Part shown: positions 12,394 through 24,330 of the stretch, one piece after another
Numbering within the stretch: position 1 is the first letter of the stretch
Layout: the number at the start of each line of letters is the position of its first letter
NCBI GenBank assembly: GCA_032622095.1
Contig: CP136064.1
Span: 36,942,426-37,006,425, forward strand
From: Siphonodentalium dalli
Taxonomy: Eukaryota; Mollusca; Scaphopoda; Gadilida; Siphonodentaliidae
Length of the DNA stretch: 64,000 bases
Reading direction: 5' to 3'
The notes under the pieces: generated by a model
What the model was told of the DNA's origin: nothing
Databases searched by the model: none
The model's input: the letters and a program-made list of their open reading frames with translations, nothing else
Position numbers and translations under genes: made by a program

Positions 12394-15300
12394 ATTAATG
12401 TATGTACCGTCATGGTCATGGTGGTGATTATATTAATGTATGTACCGTCATGGTAATGGTGGTGACACATATTAATGTATGTACCATCATGGTCATGGTG
12501 ATGATTTATATTAATGTATGTACCATCATGGTCATGGTGGTGATTATATTAATGTATGTACCGTCATGGTCATGGTGGTGATTTATATTAATTTATGTAC
12601 CGTCATGGTCATGGTGGTGATTTATATTAATGTATGTACCGTCATGGTCATGGTGGTGATTTATATTAATGTATGTACAGTCATGGTCATGGTGGTGATT
12701 ATATTAATGTATGTACCGTCATGGTCATGGTGGTGATTTATATTAATGTATGTACCGTCATGGTCATGGAGGTGATTTATATTAATGTATGTACCGTCAT
12801 GGTCATGGTGGTGATATATATTAATGTATGTACACTCATGGTCATGGTGGTGATTTATATTAATGTATGTACCGTCGTGGTCATAGTTGTGATTTATATT
12901 AATGTATGTACCGTCATGGTCATGGAGGTGATTTATATTAATGTATGTACCGTCATGGTCATGGTGGTGATATATATTAATGTATGTACCATCATGGTCA
13001 TGGTGGTGATTTATATTAATGTACGTACCGTCATGGTCATGGTGGTGATTTATATTAATGTATGTACCGTCATGGTCATGGTGGTAATTTATATTAATGT
13101 ATGTACCATCATGGTCATGGTGGTGATTTATATTAATGTATGTACCGTCATGGTCATGGTGATGATTTATATTAATGTATGTACCATCATGGTCATGGTG
13201 GTGATTATATTAATGTATGTACCGTCATGGTCATGGTGGTGATTTATATTAATGTATGTACCGTCATGGTCATGGTGGTGATTTATATTAATGTATGTAC
13301 CGTCATGGTCATGGTGGTGATTATATTAATGTATGTACCGTCATGGTCATGGTGGTGATTTATATTAATGTATGTACCGTCATGGTCATGGAGGTGATTT
13401 ATATTAATGTATGTACCGTCATGGTCATGGTGGTGATATATATTAATGTATGTACACTCATGGTCATGGTGGTGATTTATATTAATGTATGTACACTCAT
13501 GGTCATGGTGGTGATTTATATTAATGTATGTACCGTCGTGGTCATGGTTGTGATTTATATTAATGTATGTACCGTCATAGTCATGGTGGTGATATATATT
13601 AATGTATGTACCGTCATGGTCATGGTGGTGATTTATATTAATGTATGTACCGTCATGGTCATGGTGGTGATTTATATTAATGTATGTACCGTCATGGTCA
13701 TGGTGGTGATTTATATTAATGTATGTACCGTCATGGTCATGGTGGTGATTTATATTAATGTATGTACCATCGTGGTCATGGTGGTGATTTATATTAATGT
13801 ATGTACCGTCATGGTCATGGTGGTGATTTATATTAATGTATGTACCGTCATGGTCATGGTGGTGATTTATATTAATGTATGTACCGTCATGGTCATGGTG
13901 GTGATTTATATTAATGTATGTACCGTCGTGGTCATGGTGGTGATATATATTAATGTATGTACCGTCATGGTCATGTGGTGATTTATATTAATGTATGTAC
14001 CGTCATGGTCATGGTGGTGATTTATATTAATGTATGTACCGTCATGGTCATGGTTGTGATACATATTAATGTATGTACCATCATGGTCATGGTGATGATT
14101 TATATTAATGTATGTACCATCGTGGACATGGTGGTGATTTATATTAATGTAGGTACCGTCATGGTCATGGTGGTGATTTATATTAATGTATGTACCATCA
14201 TGGTCATGGTGGTGATTTATATTAATGTATGTTCCGTCATGGTCATGGTGGTGATTTATATTAATGTATGTACCGTCATGGTCATGGTGGTGATTTATAT
14301 TAATGTATGTACCATCATGTTCATGGTTGTGATACATATTAATGTATGTACCGTCTTGGTCATGGCGGTAATTTATATTAATGTATGTACCATCATGGTC
14401 ATGGTGGTGATTTATATTAATGTATGTACCATCATGGTCATGATGGTGATATATATTAATGTATGTACCGTCATGGTAATGGTGGTGATTTATATTAATG
14501 TATGTACCGTCATGGTCATGGTGGTGATTTATATTAATGTATGTACCGTCATGGTCATGGTTGTGATACATATTAATGTATGTACCATCATGGTCATGGT
14601 GGTGATTTATATTAATGTATGTACCATCATGTCATGGTGGTGATTTATATTAATGTATGTACCATCATGGTCATGGTGGTGATTTATATTAATGTATGTA
14701 CCGTCATGGTCATGGTGGTGATTTATATTAATGTATGTACCGTCATGGTCATGGTGGTGATTTATATTAATGTATGTACCGTCATGGTCATGGTGGTGAT
14801 TTATATTAATGTATGTACCGTCATGGTCATGGCGGTGATTTATATTAATGTATGTACCATCATGTTCATGGTTGTGACACATATTAATGTATGTACCGTC
14901 ATGGTCATGGTGGTGATTTATATTAATGTGTGTACCATCATGGTCATGGTGGTGATTTATATTAATGTGTGTACCATCATGGTCATTGTGGTGATTTATA
15001 TTAATGTATGTACCGTCATGGTCATGGTGGTGATATATATTAATGTATGTACCGTCATGGTCATGGTGGTGATTTATATTAATGTATGTACCGTCATGGT
15101 CATGGTGGTGATTTATATTAATGAATGTACCATCGTGGTCATGGTGGTGATTTATATTAATGTATGTACCGTCATGGTCATGGTGGTGATTTATATTAAT
15201 GTATGTACCGTCATGGTCATGGTGGTGATTTATATTAATGTATGTACCATCATGTTCATGGTTGTGATACATATTAATGTATGTACCGTCATGGTCATGG

Positions 15301-17300
15301 TGGTGATTTATATTAATGTATGTACCATCATGGTCATGGTGGTGATTTATATTAATGTATGTACCATCATGGTCATGGTGGTGATATATATTAATGTATG
15401 TACCGTCATGGTCATGGTGGTGATTTATATTAATGTATGTACCGTCATGGTCATGGTGGTGGTTTATATTAATGTATGTACCGTCATGGTCATGGTTGTG
15501 ATACATATTAATGTATGTACCATCATGGTCATGGTGATGATTTATATTAATGTATGTACCATCATGGTCATGGTGGTGATTTATATTAATGTAGGTACCG
15601 TCATGGTCATGGTGGTGATTTATATTAATGTATGTACCGTCATGGTCATGGTGGTGATTTATATTAATGTATGTACCGTCATGGTCATGGTGGTGATTTA
15701 TATTAATGTAGGTACCGTCATGGTCATGGTGGTGATTTATATTAATGTATGTACCATCATGGTCATGGTGATGATTTATATTAATGTATGTACCATCATG
15801 GTCATGGTGGTGATTTATATTAATGTAGGTACCGTCATGGTCATGGTGGTGATTTATATTAATGTATGTACCGTCATGGTCATGGTGGTGATTTATATTA
15901 ATGTATGTACCGTCATGGTCATGGTGGTGATTTATATTAATGTATGTACCGTCATGGTCATGGTGGTGATTTATATTAATGTATGTACCGTCATGGTCAT
16001 GGTTGTGATACATATTAATGTATGTACCATCATGGTCATGGTGATGATTTATATTAATGTATGTACCATCATGGTCATGGTGGTGATTTATATTAATGTA
16101 GGTACCGTCATGGTCATGGTGGTGATTTATATTAATGTATGTACCATCATGGTCATGGTGGTGATTTATATTAATGTATGTACCGTCATGGTCATGGTGG
16201 TGATTTATATTAATGTATGTACCGTCATGGTCATGGTTGTGATTCATATTAATGTATGTACCATCATGGTCATGGTTGTGATACATATTAATGTATGTAC
16301 CGTCATGGTAATGGTGGTGATTTATATTAATGTATGTACCGTCATGGTCATGGTGGTGATTTATATTAATGTATGTACCATCATGTTCATGGTTGTGATA
16401 TATATTAATGTATGTACCGTCATGGTCATGGTGGTGATTTATATTAATGTATGTACCGTCATGGTCATGGTTGTGATATATATTAATGTATGTACCGTCA
16501 TGATCATGGTGGTGATTTATATTAATGTATGTACCATCATGGTCATGGTGGTGATTTATATTAATGTATGTACCATCATGGTCATGGTTGTGATACATAT
16601 TAATGTATGTACCGTCATGGTAATGGTGGTGATTTATATTAATGTATGTACCGTCATGGTCATGGTGGTGATTTATATTAATGTATGTACCATCATGTTC
16701 ATGGTTGTGATATATATTAATGTATGTACCGTCATGGTCATGGTGGTGATTTATATTAATGTATGTACCGTCATGGTCATGGTTGTGATATATATTAATG
16801 TATGTACCGTCATGATCATGGTGGTGATTTATATTAATGTATGTACCATCATGGTCATGGTGGTGATTTATATTAATGTATGTACCGTCATGGTCATGGT
16901 TGTGATATATATTAATGTATGTACCATCATGGTCATGGTGGTGATTTATATTAATGTATGTACCGTCGTGGTCATGGTGGTGATTTATATTAATGTAGGT
17001 ACCGTCATGGTCATGGTGGTGATTTATATTAGTGTATGTACCGTCATGGTCATGGTGGTGATTTATATTAATGTATGTACCGTCATGGTCATGGTGGTGA
17101 TTTATATTAATGTATGTACCGTCATGTTCATGGTTGTGATTTATATTAATGTATGTACCGTCATGGTCATGGTGGTGATTTATATTAATGTATGTACCGT
17201 CATGTTCATGGTGGTGATTTATATTAATGTATGTACCGTCATGGTCATGGTGGTGATTTATATTAATGTATGTACCGTCATAGTCATGGTGGTAATTCAT
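11022..17300. repeat. 39-bp minisatellite array, segment 4 (no RT)
   Basis: About 160 units without any RT insert. From about 12425 to 13980 several units are 38 bp (GGTGGTGATTATATTAATG, one T short), which break both coding-like frames. From 14607 to the end no frame break occurs on either strand for about 2.7 kb. Local rearrangements are visible: a module ending GTAGGTACC recurs at about 14150, 15590, 15710, 15825 and 16100, and a 312-bp (8-unit) block starting with a GGTAATGG unit is repeated at about 16276 and 16588. The last recognisable unit is degenerate (GGTGGTAATTCATATTCACGG). Confidence 0.97.
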
Positions 17301-17336
17301 ATTCACGGCGTTTCCCTCTCCTTGGAAGTGTCTCAT
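14607..17336 (-). other. His/Asp-rich repeat open frame (909 codons), expression unknown
   Basis: An uninterrupted minus-strand frame begins with an ATG in unique flanking DNA (N-terminus MRHFQGEGNAV) and then reads about 68 copies of HHHDHDGTYININ-like repeats. The start has a purine at -3 (GGCCATG). There is no visible signal peptide or other domain. A polypeptide of this kind would be extremely rich in His, Asp, Asn and Ile and could in principle bind metal, but that is speculation. The opposite strand is also open (14619-17402, 927 codons of MVMVVIYINVCTV), which argues that openness is a property of the repeat unit rather than of selection on one protein. Confidence 0.25.
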
Positions 17337-18787
17337 GGCCGTTCGTGTAGCATATCTTCCGAGTCATCCGAATTTCCTGAAAGACATTACGCCAGTGAAT
17401 GAAATCAGTGCATGACTTGTAGTCATTATCCATGTATACACCGGCACTGAATTGAAGGTTATCCTATGTATATCGTTCTATATCTCAATAGCATTGATGT
17501 TATATATAGAGTAACACCAACAAGTTTATAGCGAAATCAACAAAACGAATCCAGTATATTATGTCAGGACCGAGCATCTGGTGAGGTCCAAACCTAATTT
17601 ACTGGACGAAACTGGTGACGAGTTGAAGATTCTATTTATTAATCCAAAAAACCTCCATAAACGTACTTAAATGGGATGACAAACCAAAAGCGGCTTCTAT
17701 TAGGCAAGTCTCCGCGGTCTCCGCATCAAAACATAATGCCAGATAAATAAGACTCTTTGAGGTATTTGATTACTTCAATTTATGATAAAAACAATAGTCA
17801 CAAACATTATTTAGAGTACGAAATAAGTAGTCAACGAGTGCAAATAACGTCAAAAGTGGACTACTGGAATATAAACTGACAGCAAGTCGGAAACCAAATG
17901 TCATGTTTCCGAGCAACAATACATTTCAGTACACCCGGCGCAATTTCCTGTTATACAACAGTCGTTGTTTGTCGGTATCAAAGCTACACTTCGATTTGCA
18001 ATGAATGCTTGACTTCATAAGTGTAATGCGGTCATTGAAGTAACGAACGGAAAACTTAGAAAAATTACAGAATTCCCCACAAATGGCAAGTTTTGCGCGA
18101 TGGATAACTAAAATATGTAGCTAATGCCTCGCCAAATAGATGATCAATTCCCCATCATGTATAAAGCATTATTAGATAATTTATGTTACTGTCCATATAG
18201 AGATGTTAAATGGAATTCACAATAAACATAACTATCTGATAGATAAGAGCATCGCTGGTGTGTGGCTAAATACGTCTGTTAGCTTAATAAATCAAATTGC
18301 TATTAAATCAGATGAATTATATATTTAAAATGGCCATAACTCATACAAAAATTGGACGGAACACAAACTCTAAATTGTGAGACACATATAATTATACCAA
18401 CTGTGGTTCTAATCAATTAATCCAAACTGAAATTATCGGTGGGAAAATAGTGTAAATAATAAGTCGAAAAAGAGCCGTTACTAAAGTGAAATTAATTGAG
18501 TTTATATTCGAACTAGTCTGTATTTTGACAAACATTTGTTGGAGTTATCTGTCGGATCTTAAATATGTCTACGAAAGGACTACCAGACGGCTAGACGGAA
18601 AGACGGAAGGGCGAACATATTATATAGTATTGCCATTTGTTTCAAACGGAAGTATAAAAACGAATCCGCTGATGCCTTGTTTCAAATGCGTTGTTTATCT
18701 TATCCGGGAGACTGTTGTTTCTCGCTGCCGACGTCAGTAATACTCAGTTGACGTCACAAACTATATCAGGTTATTTAGTCTGAGAAC
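17301..18787. other. Unique AT-rich DNA, no gene recognised
   Basis: Non-repetitive AT-rich sequence following the 39-bp array. The longest open frame (18486-18740, 84 codons) has no recognisable domain. A short run near 18590 (CTAGACGGAAAGACGGAAGG) resembles the ACGGA-rich tracts seen in mollusc interspersed repeats. I see no RNA gene. Confidence 0.6.
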
Positions 18788-19137
18788 TTAAAGGGGTAGC
18801 GTACACTAAATACGACCATTTGTGGAACCATCTCCTTTTATGCTAAAAAAATATATGCAACAAATGAATGGATTTGAGCCATGGACTAGTGCATAATACA
18901 CTCAGGTTCCCTATGAACGATACAAAAAATGGTAATTATAATGAAAATGAATAAATGGCTGGAGTCAAAAATTCATTTTCATAATAATTATGATGTTGTT
19001 TGCATCTTTCATAGAGCACAAGATTGTATTTTGCACTAATACATGGCTCAAATTCATTCATTTGTTGCATTTTGTTTTTTAGTATAATTGGAGATGGTCC
19101 CTTAAATGGACGGACTTAGTGTACACTACCCCTTTAA
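18788..19137. mobile_element. TTAA-flanked foldback MITE (piggyBac-like target)
   Basis: A 342-bp element (18792-19133) is flanked by TTAA on both sides (18788-18791 and 19134-19137). The terminal inverted repeats begin AGGGGTAG and continue with GTACACTAA on both ends. Inversion extends well into the element: a left-arm segment with GCAACAAATGAATGGATTTG pairs with its right-arm counterpart, so nearly the whole element can fold on itself. It has no coding capacity. A TTAA duplication is characteristic of piggyBac-type transposition, so this is probably a non-autonomous derivative; the family itself is not identified. Confidence 0.88.
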
Positions 19138-20320
19138 GGACTGTCGTGAATATATTGTTTCAGTCGATGTGTTGCGGCGAATCTGTATCATAATTTGCAA
19201 TTTCCAGATGAGAAGACAATATTAACTCAAAGTTGGAGTAGAATAATTTTGGAGCAGCTGTTCACTTTCCTGGTCAGAACTGCAGTTCATGTAGGAATTA
19301 ATTCGCTTCTAGCCATAAAATATTGATTTTGTATTATAGTCATGTGGCTTTCAAGATTACGATATGAACATTGATCGTGAAGTGAATGTATATCTGATTA
19401 CCATACACGAACGGGGTGCAAGCGGTTTCCCCATCGTCTCAAGTCAACATATATACATTTATGTATATGCATGTCGATATGACAGTATTCCTGTGTAAAT
19501 GACGCGAGTGTATCAAATAAATAGATAGACTATATATATAGTAACGGGCATATCCACTATGTTTTGGGTGGATGTGCCTTCAATTAATGCATTAATATTA
19601 CACATACTATTATATAATTATGTACCTGTTTAAAATGTGCTATTGTTATGTATTTGTATTTAAATTTGTATATCTCACATACCATGTTTATTGGTTTATT
19701 GAGATTAAAGAATTGGTTTCTATAGAACATCGGCTGTTTTGCGGTTTCTATGGAACATCGGCTGTTTCTATTGCAAGTGGTCCTGGCTAGCGTCTTTTTA
19801 TTATTGACCTCTTTGTCATCGCTATGTTTTCAATTTATGCTCGGTCTACAGTAAATGCTTCTTTTAAGAACAAAATAGATCTACCTAAATAAATGTAAAG
19901 AAATGCATTATATGTTCGTATTTCCCCAACAGAACAGTCAGTATAAAAGATATATCCATGAACTGTCATAAATATGGGGCAGCGCTATATATTTCGACAA
20001 AACGCCTTTCTGCCAACGTTAGAGAAGTCCACGAAGCCAGAGCAAATAGTGAATTTCAGTGTTTACCGTACTCTCGGGATCCAAATAAACATACCCGTGC
20101 ATTTATTAATTTACCAGGAACAATCCACCCTGTTTGGTCCTGTATGTTTATTAAATTTTCTCCAACAACACCATAATGTCACCAGTCATAAACTGAATTG
20201 TAAAATGTGGGGAGGATCGTTTAATGTTCTTGAGAAACATGAAATATATGTCGCTTTTACTAATAGTGTGGAAGTATATTTATAGTACAGAGGAATTACA
20301 ATTAAAGAAGGTTTATTATC
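19138..20320. other. Unique AT-rich DNA
   Basis: No gene recognised. A short direct duplication (GGTTTCTATAGAACATCGGC and GGTTTCTATGGAACATCGGC) lies at about 19711-19768. The open frames around 19958-20285 overlap in different frames and resemble no known domain. Confidence 0.55.
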
Positions 20321-20612
20321 TGTTCAATCATCATGATTATGCCACCTTTCATATAGTTACTTGTTCGATATTGTTCAATCATCGCGGGGATTGTAAGGGT
20401 ATCTTTAATTGAGTTAACTGTTCGATATTGTTCAATCATCGTGCGGATTGTAAGGGTATCCTTAATTGAGTTACCATTTGATATTGTTCAATCATCGTGA
20501 TTATGCCACCTTTAATACATTTACTTGTTCGATATTGTTCAATTATCGTGATGATTGTAATGGTATCTTTAATTGAGTTACCTGTTCGATATTGTTCAAT
20601 CATCGTGATTAC
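20321..20612. repeat. ~55-bp degenerate tandem repeat
   Basis: About five imperfect units sharing GATATTGTTCAATCATCG, starting at 20367, 20424, 20480, 20531 and 20588 (spacing 51-57 bp). Two alternative second halves occur: GATTGTAAGGGTATC followed by TTAATTGAGTTA, and GATTATGCCACCTTT. They appear in a mixed order, suggesting a composite older unit. Confidence 0.85.
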
Positions 20613-20870
20613 AGTAGGAATACTGAAGCAGACGATCACTCCTGCAAATAGCAAGTAGACCTTACTGTGCGCTAACCTCGCCATGGTTATTGGCGTCCGA
20701 TCACGTGACCTCTACCTGAAATGGACACAACATGCGCTTTATTTATTTGCAACATGTATCATCGTCATCACTAACGTCGGTTTGAAGGATTAAGTCGCCA
20801 TGACGTCTAAACCTTTACACTGATCACAGGTAAACAGTATGACGAAGTAGCAGAAATGTGTTTGAAATTT
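20613..20870. other. Short unique spacer
   Basis: Unique sequence between two minisatellites. No gene or repeat recognised. Confidence 0.5.
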
Positions 20871-21402
20871 AGCATTCAATGAAAGCTATACAGGGCTACA
20901 CATTATGCACACAATGAACAATATACGGGGCTACACATTATGCGTACAATGAACAATATACGGGCTACAGTGCATAATATGCGGGATTACATAATGTGCG
21001 TACAATGGACACTATACGTGGCTACCGTGAACATATACGGGGTTGCATACTGTTTGTAAAATGAACAATATACTTTGCTGCATACCACGTGTACTGTGCA
21101 TACTATATACGGTCATACGGTGTTACATGCTGTATGAACAAAGAATACTATACGGGGCTACATACATGCTTTGTATGTATAATGCACACAATACGGGGCT
21201 ACATACAAGCTTTGTATGTATAATGAACACTATACGGGGCCGCATGCATGCTTTGTATTTATTATGAACACTATACGGGGCTGCATACTGTATGTATAAT
21301 GTATTTTGTGGTTATATTAAAGCACAGAACATTAAACGGGCCTACATAATGTACGTACAATGTATATATAATTATAGTATAGTAAACAGCACCGTAGGTG
21401 GC

Positions 21403-21444
<42 letters not shown>

Positions 21445-21600
21445 CTGTATGTACAATGTGCTCGTTGGTTATAGTATAGTAAATAACACCATATGTAGCA
21501 ACGTAATGTATGTGCAATGCATTTTATGGTAATAGTAAGTAACGAACAACATACGGGGCTACATGATGTGTGCACAGTGAACGTTGTGGTTATAGTATAG
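20871..21600. repeat. Degenerate GGGGCTACATA tandem repeat with TA microsatellite
   Basis: Roughly 14-16 diverged units of about 35-60 bp sharing ACGGGGCTACATA and TGTATGTATAATGAACACTA. Units change length and sequence along the array, which looks old. A (TA)n tract occupies 21402-21444. Short open frames on both strands here are by-products of the repeat. Confidence 0.82.
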
Positions 21601-22945
21601 GAAAAGTCCTTCAAGTTTGTCCGGCGTTTTCTTGTGAGAAATGGCCTCAATGTTCATTTCGAAATAATTAAACGGTTGGTCCTGGATATGTCGTTGTGCT
21701 TGATTATTGATTTCCAGAAACCGATGTTGTAACAGTTTTATACCCAATTAACTGAAACCACCTAATGTACGACTTTATAGGAAATAATTATATGAACAGG
21801 AGGGGGCAAATATTTTCAAAGACACTTAAGTCGGGGTGGTGGTCTATCAGCCGTTAAGTATTAGCATGTATAAGGTCGTGTAGTGACTTGGTTTGGCTTC
21901 AAAATCCAATAATGGACCCTTCACAATTAATGGAGTAATAGGATGAACCATCAACAGTCAACAATTTCACCAATGACTTATCACTAAAGTTGATTGTAAT
22001 ACACCATGGTGTACACAATCCCTGCATACATGCATTGCTGATATACATAATGTTACTACAGTAGTACCATGGTGGTTGCCATGGGTGTACACAATGGACG
22101 ACAGAAGGTTAGTGTAGTATGATATCAGCTAAAAGAGCATGGCTGGTCTTTGTCTTCCGTGTATGTATATGTCAACAGTAAAACCGGAACGTGTTTTCGC
22201 AGATCACCAAGTCTATATGGAAATCGAGCCGGTAGTGGGGAACATACACACAAATGTACTAGAGTTGAAACTGAGTTCAGGGTTGAAATAAATGTTCGGT
22301 AGTTCTGGGGAATTAGTCACTTTAATGTGTAGATGGATCAATAAATTTAATAGCAGCATTGTATATACAAAGTAAATACTGTCCAATATCACAATTCCAC
22401 AGCATAACAAATTTAACAGCCTGGTAGCTCAAGCCACCATGCCGCGCTGTCTAACATAACAGTCTCGTGTGTCCAATATAAAATCTTGTTCTGAAAATAA
22501 TTTCTTCAGTTTTTTACCAATATGTGTTTGTGAGAGTTTCCACGTTACAAACAATGCTGATGGCAAGATTTAACTCGATTTACGTCATTGGCGTAAATGT
22601 TCTTGGTCGAATTGAATGGAAATGTAATTAATGCCGCAATATGAAACCATGCGGATATATTTGACAATGGTGTGTTTTAGGACCGTACATTATATGACAG
22701 ATCTTGAACGAATACGTGCAACGCGTGAGGAAATTACACGTTTGTGTGCTTATGACGGACTGACAAGTGAAAAATCTGAGGATCACCGTAGAGCTATTGC
22801 AAATTTTAATATGGTATATGTAACTAGGTTATTTCAAATTATCGTCAGGAAAGAGCCAAAAATGAATTTTTATTATTAACTTGACTGATGATCCTGAGTA
22901 AGTAAAATATATTCAGAATTTGTTTTCAATAGTTTCTTACAATTG
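21601..22945. other. Unique DNA with one small unrecognised open frame
   Basis: No recognisable gene. An open frame of 82 codons at 22631-22879 on the plus strand (ending VRKEPKMNFYY) contains a charged stretch, TDLERIRATREE. It lies about 700 bases upstream of the gag relic and might be part of the same retroelement, but I cannot show this. Confidence 0.4.
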
Positions 22946-23324
22946 TTTTACCCTGTGCCAATGCATTCTCTTATATATGCGAGTCGACCATAGGTCGCCT
23001 CGCATATATAAGAGAATGCATTGGCCTAACAATTTTTTATCATTTTTTTTAAATAAATGTTTCTTACAATTTTTAGGACATAAAATAAAAAACATCCATT
23101 ACCCTGCAGGGAGCCCCACACATATATAGAAGCATGTAGAAGAGTGTCGTCAGCTCATGTTTGTCTGGGGCTCTGTATGGGTGAAATTATAAAATTGTTA
23201 AAGAATACAAGAAAACATTATTAAAATTGTAAAAAAATTGTTAGGCCAATGCATTCTCTTATATATGCGAGGCGACCTATGGTCGACTCGCATATATAAG
23301 AGAATGCATTGGCACAGGGTAAAA
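22946..23324. mobile_element. Non-autonomous element with palindromic termini (double foldback)
   Basis: Two 93-bp arms (22946-23038 and 23232-23324) are perfect inverted copies of each other. Each arm itself contains a ~67-bp near-perfect palindrome running CCAATGCATTCTC ... GAGAATGCATTGG with one mismatch near its centre. The outermost bases are TTTTACCCTGTGCC and its complement. The ~190-bp interior is AT-rich, has a weak inverted match around GGAGCCCC and GGGGCTC, and no coding capacity. Each end can form its own hairpin, or the two ends can pair with each other. A diverged relic of the same palindrome lies at 42491-42567, so this is a dispersed family. I do not recognise the family. Confidence 0.85.
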
Positions 23325-23349
23325 AAAAATCCCGACGTACGACTGGATT

Positions 23350-23720
23350 TGATATGGCGGGTCACATTTCTACTCTGATTACGAAACGTTGGTTAATGCA
23401 ATCAAGGACCGATTTGCTAATTCGTCGCAAACAGCGATATTCAGACAAATACGTCAGATATAAGGTAAAGTTTTACCTGAGTTGGGACAAAATATCAGAG
23501 GGTTGACACAACTCGCATGTAGGATTGCATCTGGTGAGGTCGGAGACATTATTGCTAAAAATAAATTTATCGACGCTCTCTTTTTTCTGAAATCAGAATC
23601 GGAGTCAGACAAGCAAGGCCTCGCACTCTAAATGATGCAATTATAAATACAGATGAGATTGCGAATTTGATGAATGAAGAACAGCGTGTCCAGCGATACA
23701 TGGGGTTTGTTTATTCTATG
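23350..23720 (+). pseudogene. Decayed Ty3/gypsy-type gag (capsid) remnant
   Basis: Read with frame changes, this stretch gives the order typical of capsid regions of Ty3/gypsy LTR retrotransposons: DYETLVNAIKDRFAN at about 23377, an in-frame TAA at about 23464, then LPELGQNIRGLTQLA, GDIIAKNKFIDAL, and after a frameshift in a T-run near 23580 RQARPRTLNDAI ending near 23700 with ANLMNEEQR. The KFIDAL and RQARP...L.DA blocks are the most diagnostic. The frame is broken by at least one stop and one shift, so it is a fossil. The palindromic element at 22946-23324 ends directly upstream and may have inserted into it. Confidence 0.75.
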
Positions 23721-24330
23721 ACTTATAATAATATAGTCGCCCAGTGACCAATAGTTCTCTAAATATCGAAAGATAGAAGCTATATATAGAAATTGTACGA
23801 CGCAATTAGGAGATCTGACCAATCGAGGTCGTGGAATAATGAGTTGGCACAAGTGATCGTTTCGATTTCAAAGCTCAATGACATGGACACAGGGAAAGAT
23901 AGATTATCTACCCAAAATAAGGCAAGATGGTCAGACTAAAATCAACCTAACACCAAATGTTACCAAACAAAAGAACGCCTCGCTAATGACAGTTATCCAC
24001 AGTCGTTTAGTTCAACCTGTCCGGAGGTAAAGTTGAAAGCTAGTAATCTCCCGAAATGGTCAAAGAAACAGTCACAGGGCAAATGTTGTTGGAAGTCACT
24101 ATGAGGAGGCATATCCATATGCCTTCCAAATGCAGAATAACACAAGGAAGGTCCCTGGGTATGGTAGTTTGAATCGGTATGTCAGCAGCAGGTCTGGTGC
24201 GGTTTCCATGCGTGTGTGGTGCAACAAGAAACCGTGTGTATGGACACATATGATTAATAATTGGGCCACATCAGTGCTGGTGATGTGCCTTGCGGCCAAC
24301 ATAAACCAATATATCAGCTAACAACAGAGG
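23721..24330 (+). pseudogene. Possible downstream gag-pol remnant (very decayed)
   Basis: Following the capsid relic, a stretch near 24083-24125 reads CCWKS then GGISIC in one frame with a stop between, which is weakly compatible with a degraded CCHC zinc knuckle. Around 24225-24290 a segment reading WATSVLVM could be a degraded aspartic-protease DTGA-type block. Both are short and noisy. Position relative to the capsid remnant (knuckle first, then protease) is the main support. Confidence 0.3.

Noticed and set aside
21402-21444. TA tract as a regulatory TATA region
   Set aside because: A plain (TA)n microsatellite inside an old minisatellite, with no gene beside it.
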